This document shows positions 56,479-64,000 of a stretch of 64,000 nt of DNA, piece by piece (position 1 is the stretch's first letter; every line of letters begins with the position of its first letter). Origin of the DNA: Turritopsis dohrnii (taxonomy: Eukaryota > Cnidaria > Hydrozoa > Anthoathecata > Oceaniidae); NCBI GenBank assembly GCA_027922465.2, contig BQMF02000376.1, forward strand, positions 248,001 through 312,000, written 5' to 3'. The position numbers and the translations under genes were made by a program. The notes below the pieces were generated by a model, which was not told the origin of the DNA, searched no databases, and saw nothing but the letters and a program-made list of their open reading frames with translations.

Positions 56479-57657
56479 ATGGATCTTCTACCTTGTATGG
56501 TAGCAAACAATATGCACAAAGATTTAGTTCTCTTGGATTATTTCATAAGGGGATTCAGTTATCTGGAAATATTAGAGTTTTTAAGAACCCATCATAATGA
56601 AGATCAAAGTTTGTCAACTTTGAAACGTCGTTTAAGGAGGATTGGTTTATGTCGTCGTCCACTGGCACACCGACGAGTTATGGATAATGACCTAAGAGAC
56701 ATCATACAAAATGAGTTGTATGGTAGTGGATCCAACATAGGATATCGCAGGATGTGGTCTTACTTAAGACAACGAGGAGAAATTGTTAGAAGGGAAGATG
56801 TACGGCGCATTTTGTTGCAACTTGATGCGGTTGGTGTAGAACGTAGAAGAAGACGAAAACTGAAACGTAGAAAATACTATACACCAGGTCCGAATAATGT
56901 TTGGCACATCGATGGCTATGACAAACTGAAGCCATTTGGCTTCAGTTTTCATGGATGCATGGATGGATTTTCAAGGAGGTTGATTTGGCTTGAAGTGTCT
57001 GTTTCAAATAAAAATCCAGAGGTCATTACAAGTTTTTACAAGGCAGTCAGGGAACTTGATGGAATCCCATTGAAAATCAGTGCTGATGATGGCACAGAGC
57101 ATAGTATCATACAACCAATGCATGTTTACTTGAGAAGTTTAGTTGACAATGGTGTAGACACTGAAGAAGCCTTTTCTATTGTGAGTTCTGTGAGAAATCA
57201 AAGAATTGAATCTTACTGGTCAAAATTAAGAAATGACAGAATTGGATGGTGGAGATCTTTCTTTCAAGATATGGTTGACTTAGGTATTTATGACTCCTCT
57301 GATGTTTTACTGTTAGAATGTGTTCGTTTCTGTTTTATGGAGTTGATAAGAAAGGAATTAAGGACTGTCATGAATGAATGGAATCAACACATCATTTCAA
57401 AAAGTCAAAATTGTGGTCCACGGGGCAGACCTGATTCAATGTTTTTCCTACCTCACTTGTATGACACACACAGTTATCAAGAAGAAGTTAATGACTTTCT
57501 TCCACCTGTGAGTAACCTCCCACAAGATGTATCTGCGGAATTTGAAGAATTTGCAACCACACTGATGGAACAAGATGGCAAAGATCATCCAAGAGATCCT
57601 TTTGAGGCATTGGATTTATACCTTTACTTAGTTGAAAAGATAGCTCTGTATGTTTGA
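56479..57657 (+). CDS. Integrase-core (rve-like) protein, intact, transposon type
   Basis: The frame has 392 residues with an ATG in the context CAAAATGG. An N-terminal helix-turn-helix region comes first (about 20-60, LDYFIRGFSYLEILEFLRTH). A DDE integrase core follows: the first Asp in NVWHIDGYDKLKPFGF, the second in KISADDGTEHSII and the Glu in SVRNQRIESYWSKLR. The tail is rich in acidic residues (FEEFATTLMEQDGKDHP). Proteins of this plan are common in fish, cnidarians and molluscs and are attributed to eukaryotic IS3-like/Ginger-like DNA elements (from memory). There is no frame break and no intron. A broken HECT-type gene lies 0.56 kb downstream on the same strand. Confidence 0.8.
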   Translation: MDLLPCMVANNMHKDLVLLDYFIRGFSYLEILEFLRTHHNEDQSLSTLKRRLRRIGLCRRPLAHRRVMDNDLRDIIQNELYGSGSNIGYRRMWSYLRQRGEIVRREDVRRILLQLDAVGVERRRRRKLKRRKYYTPGPNNVWHIDGYDKLKPFGFSFHGCMDGFSRRLIWLEVSVSNKNPEVITSFYKAVRELDGIPLKISADDGTEHSIIQPMHVYLRSLVDNGVDTEEAFSIVSSVRNQRIESYWSKLRNDRIGWWRSFFQDMVDLGIYDSSDVLLLECVRFCFMELIRKELRTVMNEWNQHIISKSQNCGPRGRPDSMFFLPHLYDTHSYQEEVNDFLPPVSNLPQDVSAEFEEFATTLMEQDGKDHPRDPFEALDLYLYLVEKIALYV

Positions 57658-58218
57658 AAATGTATATAGCATTATTGCATAGTGACATTTGTTCATTTAA
57701 TAGAGGTGTTCCACATTTTGTCAAACTGTAATTTCCTTTAATCATTTTCTCTTTTATGGCTTTAGGGCAAATTAGTACCAAACAATAGTTTTTCTTAGCT
57801 TTCAATTTTTGAAGCCTTATTTAGCAGTGTAAAATTTTCGTAATTTTCGTAATTTCGCTGATAAACTTCATTACTGTGTTTTCACATTTAATTGTTTTCT
57901 ATGCCATGTAGCACATTTGAATGCTTTTCTTTTGCTGTCAAATCCTGTAATACATATTTGAATGTTGAATACTCATTGCATAAAAATTACATTTTTGTAA
58001 TTTTTTAAAATGAAAGGCAAACTAATGTTGTTTGAGCCAATCTATGAGGAAAAAAGTTAAATAAAATTTTCTGGCCTCCTTAGACACATAATTAGAGCCA
58101 CCCCATCGTTATAAAGCATCCAACGGGCCTGTTTCCATACATATGATAATCAAATGGGAATCAAATCATGGTGTGATACTTTAGTATATGAGTTACTTTT
58201 GTGTTTTAGGACTGGACA
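57658..58218. other. Spacer between integrase-like and HECT-type genes
   Basis: AT-rich. A TTTTAG acceptor at about 58204-58209 immediately precedes the HECT-type gene's first readable segment. Confidence 0.45.
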
Positions 58219-58790
58219 ATGGATAATGTACTACAAAAAGCAATAAAGCAGCAGTTTGAAGATTACATGAAAAAAAAACGAAAATAGTAAAGAAAGAGTA
58301 AATGAGAGTGGATCCAGCACTAAGAGGCGAAAGCAAACTGAAAATAGACTTGGATCTCTACTTGCCAAAATTAGAAGGCCTACTGAGAAGAAAAAGAAAC
58401 TCAAACATATACATCTACGTTATAAAAGATACAATCCAATAACAGAGAAATACACAGTAGTAAAGCTTAATGAAGGGGATGGTCATCGTTTTGTGGAATG
58501 GCCATATGAGGAACCAATTTCCTTTGGCATTTTTGAAGAGGTATATTCGAGGTCTTGATACGTCGCAATTAAAGAAATTTCTTAGATTTTCCACAGGATC
58601 AGACATCATATCCGTTTTCTCTTTGAAGGTAACGTTCATGAAAAATGTAAGTTCGTTGGCACGCAGACCTATCGCCCATACCTGCGGTCCTGTATTGGAG
58701 CTTCCATCCACTTACACAAACTTTTGCGAACTACGTGAAGAATTTACTAATATTCTTTTAAGAAGCACTTGGGAAATGGATATCATTTGA
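58219..58790 (+). pseudogene. Internally deleted gene with HECT E3 C-lobe
   Basis: HECT C-lobes carry the catalytic cysteine of ubiquitin ligases. An ATG at 58219 opens a short frame that shifts in an A-run near 58275. It then reads a basic N-terminal part (RLGSLLAKIRRP, LRYKRYNPITEKYTVV). At about 58542 another shift leads into YIRGLDTSQLKKFLRFSTGS. The stretch ARRPIAHTCGPVLELPSTYT holds the expected C-lobe cysteine in HTC, and the protein ends LRSTWEMDII. The N-lobe and middle are absent. The order resembles G2E3-like proteins of invertebrates and fish (from memory). Likely a decayed partner of the integrase-like gene. Confidence 0.65.
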
Positions 58791-59879
58791 AAGACTTTTT
58801 GTTTATACTTGTTTTATTTCTTGGTTTTGTTTTTGCTTTATGAAGATAGGCGTTCAAGTTTCAGGTCAAGTTAGGTGATGTGAATTAGGTGATTTGGTGA
58901 TTTTTTACTTCGTCATTCGACAAAACTCTTTCTTAGTTTTATGCCTTAAAGTAGTTCCATTCCAGTTGAGATTCCTAAAAGTTAAGTGACTTTGGTTTTA
59001 TTTCATTTTATTTTATTTCTTTGGTTTTTACTCGGTAATGTTATTATGTTACATATTTTGACGGGTTCTTCTGTTGTATTTTGATTGTTTGTTTTACATT
59101 CAGTTGCCAAACCAAAACTAATAACGATATTTTTTCTCTTACTGTCGCCTCTTGTAAGTCCTTGGATTCACCTCCAGCTTCTTTTTCATTTCCCATGGAT
59201 GAATGCAACATCTGCCATCACTCGGTAGCTGCTTAGCTTTGAGAGGATATACCTCTTCAAAAATAAACAATTTAAAATACCTTACAAACCATTCAAAATG
59301 ACCCTACCCCTACCCACAATTCAATGTTGAATCATGTTTTTGTCCAGCTAGAACTTATTTTGTTTCGGCTGTAAACTATCGATGATTGCGATTTGGTTTG
59401 TCAACCAACTGTCTTGTCTGAAATTGTTACTTATTGTGCAGCCCTCCCAGATTCCTTTGTGACAACATTATCTTGAGATGTAAGACATTTTGAAAGACTC
59501 AGGGATATCAAAGTCCTGTTATTTCCACATCGAGTCTAGTTTCTACATTATTGATATGCTTCTTATACTGACTGGTGGCCACGTAGTACGGTATTCGCTA
59601 CAAGAATGTTAGATCGGTATTCAAAAATGACTCAAACAATGTCGATCGATCAGGTTGGCAAAGTAAAATGCACTATATCCGCTTCGCAGCATCGTATTTA
59701 AGGAGGTTCTGTTCTAACAGAAAGATCAAGGCTAAACATAAGTAATTAAATAAAAATAAAACAATTCGGTTAAAAACCTACTTGTTGCCCATTTACTTAC
59801 GTTTTTTTAAGTTAAACATAATCAAGGAATTCATTTTACTTTTAAAACTGAAATCCTTGGGAAATATTATTCGAAATGT
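58791..59879. other. Gene-free stretch
   Basis: AT-rich with no supported frame. I looked for inverted ends pairing with the region upstream of 56479 and found none. Confidence 0.4.
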
Positions 59880-60153
59880 GGTCCCCAGCCCCTAACAAAT
59901 GAACTAACTAGTCTAAAAAGAACTCGAGAACTGTCTGAAATAAACTCGAGAACTGTCTAAAAAAACCCGAGAACTGTCTAAAAAAAACTCGAGAACTGTC
60001 TAAAAAACTCGAGAACTGTAAAAAAAAACCCCGAGAACTGTCAAAAAAAAACGAGAACTGTCTAAAAAAACTCGAGAACTGTCTGAACAAAACCGAGAAC
60101 TGTCTGAACAAAACCGAGAACTGTGACACCTCGGGGCCATCGTAATTCTACCA
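59880..60153. repeat. ACAGTTCTCG repeat element, inverted copy
   Basis: About ten steps of CGAGAACTGT separated by A-runs, ending in ACACCTCGGGGCCATCGTA. This is the inverse of the terminus at 51438 and 55192. The other end reads GGTCCCCAGCCCC. Third copy of the family in the window. Confidence 0.75.
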
Positions 60154-60574
60154 AACTAGACGAAGAGTCACAGCCTTTAACAACTTTCATTACAGAATGG
60201 GGCAGATATATATGTACCTTGAGTTGGGACTTTTTGACAATAGTGAAAAAAACAAAATTGTTGTCAGCGTAGAAAAGTTCCAATTTTGTCAAGACACGGT
60301 TAACATTTGCAGGATTGAAACTCACGCCCACTGGTGTTAGCCCAACTGACAAGATCATCCCCGCCCTTCGTGACTTTCCGCCATCAAAAATCGTCAGAAA
60401 CGTTTAATCAAGTTGCCTGGGCCTATTCAATCAGCCCAATCATAGAACCGTTTCGTGAACCTTAAAAGGAAATATGGCATTTCACTGGGACGACACATTA
60501 GAAAAATAATTTAAAAAATCAGTGCTCATTTCCAAAGTAGTTGATCCCAATGGTCAAACTTTCCTACATCCTGA
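60154..60574. other. Gene-free stretch
   Basis: 60301-60440 may belong to the retroelement remnant that follows, but no frame is convincing. Confidence 0.35.
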
Positions 60575-60803
60575 TTGGTGCAAAAGTACTGCATTCGTTC
60601 AACCAAAACTGCTCTAGTATGCTGCCCAGATGGTTGGAGACTCGTTTACGCAGGCTCTCGTTTTACCCAAGAAACTGAATCCAAGTATTCACCTTCAGAA
60701 GGAGAAGCTCCAAACCTGATCGTCGCAACAGATCACAAACTATACACCTTTCCCAAGATCCATGACGTATTGGTAATCTCGTTTTCAAATGGAGACCCGT
60801 GCT
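60575..60803 (+). pseudogene. Ty3/Gypsy-type RNase H remnant
   Basis: The frame reads GWRLVYAGSRFTQETESKYS followed by PSEGEAPNLIVATDH. In shape it follows the RNase H segment of Ty3/Gypsy polyproteins (aspect: ...SRxxTxxExxYxxxExEALAxxxA...TDH). The conserved glutamate region is present, but a stretch between EGEA and TDH seems deleted, and the rest is unrecognisable. No LTRs seen. Confidence 0.5.
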
Positions 60804-60820
60804 GACAAATCATTGTGAAC

Positions 60821-61509
60821 ATGGAGGAGAAGGAGCTTGGAGATGTTTTGTTTTTGTTGAGAAAAAAAAATAGTATATGCGGATTTAAATGAAATTTTTG
60901 ACGAAAAAATTCCAGAATTTATTACTAACACTATAAACCTTTGTTTACCTGTGAAATTGGAAAGCAGCAGTAATACCGCGGTGAAGGATTTGGTGTGGGG
61001 AAAATAGGTGGATTTCTTCCCTGTTTTCACAAGAAGAGAAATTGACAAACATGTTAAAAACTGTGGGAACAAAAAAAGGAAAAGCTATTGTGAAGACATT
61101 AGTTAGAGGGAAAAAATTAAAGGTGAGAGATACATATCACCTGATAGTATTTATACATCAAGAACCAGCACACACTTGAAAAAGTTGTCGTAATGTCATT
61201 GTTTACATTAACAGAAGAACCAGTAATGTCGAAAAAGCTACATGTAATTGTCCTGCTGGTCTTAGTGGTTATTGCAATCACGTAATGGCATTGCTGCTTG
61301 AACTGGCAGAGTATTCTTTGAAATGGCTATCTGCTGTCCCAGTAGAAACCACTTGTACAAGTCAGGTAGCAAAGTGGGGAGTCCCTGGGAATAAAGAAGC
61401 TGCTAAATCTGCTGTAATGAAATGCTCAATATACAAAAACATTGGTAAAAAGGGTATTAGCTCAGCATTATATGACCCTAGTAGCAAAACTACTGGAGAG
61501 TTACAATAA
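60821..61509 (+). pseudogene. SWIM zinc-finger gene fragment, frameshifted
   Basis: An ATG at 60821 opens MEEKELGDVLFLLRKK, interrupted at about 61005 by a stop. Frames then shift in an A-run at about 61075 and again at about 61125. Readable parts are FTRREIDKHVKNCG, KAIVKTLVRGKK, ERYISPDSIYTSRTSTHLKK and the SWIM motif CNCPAGLSGYCNHVMALLLE (C-x-C...C-x-H). The motif is followed by CTSQVAKWGVPG and ISSALYDPSS. This plan is common in invertebrate proteins that continue into a YqaJ-type nuclease; no nuclease part is present here. Function uncertain. Confidence 0.65.
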
Positions 61510-61547
61510 ACCAGGACTAAATGAGAGTTAACCTTTTGATTGACGAG

Positions 61548-61655
61548 GACAGTCTACAGTCCCTGTGAAGTTCTTGTGATATTGTTTACAGTCCCTGTGA
61601 AGTTCTTGTGATATTGTTCACAGTCCCTGCGAAGTTCTTGTGATATTGTTTACTT
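61548..61655. repeat. 42-bp tandem repeat, three copies
   Basis: The unit holds CAGTCCCTGTGAAGTTCTTG and TGATATTGTT. Three near-identical copies in a row follow the SWIM fragment. Confidence 0.9.
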
Positions 61656-62340
61656 ATGTTTACTACTAACTTTCTTGCGATATTGTTTGTTAAATCATGC
61701 AAGGGGAGATGCTGAACTATTGACTTCGGTTGTATTAACATGCTTCATAGACACTAAAGTGTATCCAGATATAATTGGCAGTGGAAACAAGAATGCCTGT
61801 AACTTTTGATAGTCAAATGCAATTGTGAAATTTTTTTTTGCTTCTTTTAGAGAATCAAAAGCGCTATATTTGAATGTATTTTTGGTTGAAAAATTCGCGA
61901 CTTTTAGCGGTTGAATTTGCGATGGCAAAATTTGAGCTTTTTTTCTGCTTATGCTTTAACGTTCATTTTTACACCAGTGGTAGGTCAGCCTTAGGTAAAG
62001 AAGGTTGTCAAATTTCAAAGCAAACAGAAAAGTCCTTGGGAAGATATGGGACCCGAAATACCCCTTGGTAGCGCTTTTTTGTGAAACATCAAATCTCCAA
62101 ATTTTTAATAAAAACGGGGGTAGTGATGATAAAACACTTTTTCGAGCATAACACATTTTACGATCTCTTTAATGACCTCATAGCCAAACTGTGCTTACTT
62201 AGTGTTTTTGGGAATTAGTAAAGTTCTCTAATTACTTAAAAATAACAAAGACAATATAAGTTCAATATGAAATTCAAATGGCTTTAAAAATTGAAAGTGT
62301 TGTAATCGTTCTTCCCTTCATCTATCTGCCTTTTCGTAAA
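61656..62340. other. Gene-free stretch upstream of the IS630/Tc1-like gene
   Basis: AT-rich with no supported frame. The terminal repeat of the following element, if any, is not identified. Confidence 0.4.
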
Positions 62341-63797
62341 ATGGATTCTAAACGAGAGGGAGAACCGCTGAAAAGATCGTCCAAAAAACCTAAAAATACA
62401 CACTCTTGGTTGAATGACAGGGAAAAATCTATTGTAAAACGCTTAGATGATTGGGTTACTGCTGCAGCAAGGCGTGAGAAATTCAGTGAACCCGTATTTG
62501 AAAAACGCCCTAATATTGCTCAAATAATCAGTGAGATTTGTGGAATTTCTGAGCGACAAGTCTATCGAGTGAGACGTGAAGAGAGTAAGGGCAATAAGGA
62601 GCCAACTTCCAGCACAGAAACACGTGGAAAGCCACGAATAAAGTTGGATGACCTTAATAAAAACGCTTTATCTCGTCTAATTCACAGCTTCTACACAAGA
62701 CCAGACCCAGAAATACCCACACTTGATAAAATTCACGCCGAAGCCTTAGACATACCTGGCTTTCCAATAATGAGTAGATCCAAACTGCACACGTGTATCA
62801 AAAAGTTGGGTTTTGTGTGCAAAAGAGGAATAAAAAGATGAACGTTTATCAACGTGTGGACATTGTTGCTACCCGTCATGAATACCTGAGAAACATTAAA
62901 AAATACCGTGACGAAGGATACGAAATCTTCTACCAAGATGAAACCTGGTGTAATCAGAACCACACAACAGAATACATTTGGCAGGAAGATTGCACTGATG
63001 AAAACCCTCTCTTGACAGGTATTTCTTGTAAAGGTGGCCTCAAGGTGCCCTCTGGTAAGGGTAAGCGATTAATCATTAACCACTTGGGGTCGAAGAATGG
63101 TTTTTTGAAGGACTGCGGGGAATGTTTTATTGGGAAAAAAGATTCAGAGGACTACCACAGTGAGATGAATGGAGAACACTTCGAGGATTGGTTCGAGAAA
63201 AAAGTTCTCCTAAGCCTCCCTGATAAATCTGTTGTTGTTATTGACAATGCTCGATATCACTCGCGCCAAGAGTCGAAATGTCCGACCATGTCGTGGAGAA
63301 AAGCAAAAATGCAAGATTGGCTTACAAAGAAAGGGATTCCATTTGAAAATCCAAAAGATACGAAAGCAGTTTTGTTAACAAAAAGTAAAAGCATTGTTGT
63401 CCCCAAACAATACAACTTGGAGAAGATAACGCAGAAGTTTTGCGCTGAAAAAGGAAAGGACATTCACATATTGCGTCTTCCGATAGGACACTCAGAATTG
63501 AATCCCATTGAGCTGGTCTGGGCCCAGGTTAAATCTGAGGTGGCGCGTGAAAATGTTACTTTCAAGATAAAGGACGTACAAATTCTCATGAATCAGGCGT
63601 TAGAAAATGTTACACCTGCGGAATGGGCTAAAGTTGAGAAACATTCAATGAAAGTAGAGCAAGAATTTTGGAAAATAGACTTTCATGGACGTGATGTAAC
63701 TGAACGATTTATCATTGATTTGAATGATGACTCCGACAGCGATTCTGACAGTGACGACTCAGACAGTGAATCGGACAGTGATGAAACAGAAAATTAA
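62341..63797 (+). pseudogene. IS630/Tc1-like DDE transposase, one frameshift
   Basis: The first part from ATG 62341 (upstream codons to 62278 are open but look non-coding) has a helix-turn-helix region, PNIAQIISEICGISERQVYR, and ends in KKLGFVCKRG at 62841. The second part continues one base off from about 62815 (KRNKKMNVYQRVDIVATRHE). The DDE core follows: IFYQDETWCNQNH, VVVIDNARYH and LPIGHSELNPIELVWAQVK. The break lies in the string GTGCAAAAGAGG, so a single A gained or lost would explain it. The C-terminus is an acidic Asp-Ser repeat (SDSDSDSDDSDSESDSDE). The joined length of about 484 residues fits an animal DDE_3 protein. The lesion is single, so a recent or population-variable defect is possible. 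Confidence 0.8.
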
Positions 63798-63950
63798 TTA
63801 TTTATTGAATCTTATTTAAAATATACCCTTTCTTAAAACAATTGTATATTTTAAATTCTCTCATTCTTGTATCATATTGTTTCATAGCTGCTGGTGTTTT
63901 ACAAAAACTATTTTATGATCTATATGCCTTTGTTCCTTGCTTATCGTTTC

Positions 63951-63956
63951 AATAAA
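63951..63956 (+). terminator. Candidate poly(A) signal of the IS630/Tc1-like gene
   Basis: AATAAA about 150 bases after the stop at 63797, the only one in this tail. Confidence 0.5.
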
Positions 63957-64000
63957 AACAATCAAATTGTGTTTCGCTTTGTTTCGAAATGATCAATAAT

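Overview
The window is eukaryotic and looks like an AT-rich invertebrate animal genome. Three host genes with animal-type GT/AG introns are recognisable: GEMIN5 (SMN complex WD-repeat protein), B9D1 (ciliary transition zone) and a BTG/Tob-family antiproliferative gene. B9D1 implies a ciliated organism. The mobile elements (hAT, mariner, piggyBac, pogo, Mutator-like, CR1/L2-like LINE, integrase plus HECT cassette) are of kinds common in aquatic invertebrates. I cannot name the species; cnidarian or tunicate would be my guesses.

Layout. 1-13 kb: GEMIN5 on the plus strand, assembled here as 21 exons with continuous phase. One intron holds about 3.7 kb of 128-bp satellite in two duplicated blocks, another holds a mariner-like element with long inverted repeats, and a 24-bp minisatellite multiplies one splice donor. 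13.2-16.7 kb: a complete hAT-like transposon between convergent GEMIN5 and B9D1. 17.2-21.0 kb: B9D1 on the minus strand, 7 exons, with a 5'-truncated antisense LINE in intron 3. 22-31 kb: a mosaic of non-autonomous elements, including a piggyBac derivative with TTAA ends, a 9-bp-TSD element, a LINE fragment and a Harbinger-like MITE. 32.0-32.5 kb: the BTG/Tob gene on the minus strand. 32.5-42 kb: gene-free, with two small inverted-repeat elements.

42.07-46.22 kb: four mobile elements nested inside one another, each with matching ends. The innermost (9-bp duplication, Mutator-like) carries a Ulp1 protease-PHD gene. It sits inside a pogo-type element that has lost its DDE catalytic domain but keeps a PSQ-PHD gene. 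48-49 kb: a 29-bp minisatellite that is open in all three minus-strand frames. 51.5-55.1 kb: a second hAT-like element, related to the first, inserted in an array of ACAGTTCTCG repeats. 56.5-58.8 kb: an intact integrase-like gene followed by a broken gene with a HECT C-lobe. 60.5-61.5 kb: remnants of a Ty3/Gypsy RNase H and a SWIM-finger gene. 62.3-63.8 kb: an IS630/Tc1-like transposase with one frameshift.

How parts relate: the host genes are not functionally linked. The strongest structural signals are in the mobile fraction: inferred target-site duplications (6 bp for both hAT-like elements, 9 bp for two Mutator-like ones, TTAA for piggyBac, TA for pogo and mariner) are read directly from the flanks. 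Family assignments come from remembered family motifs, without database searches.
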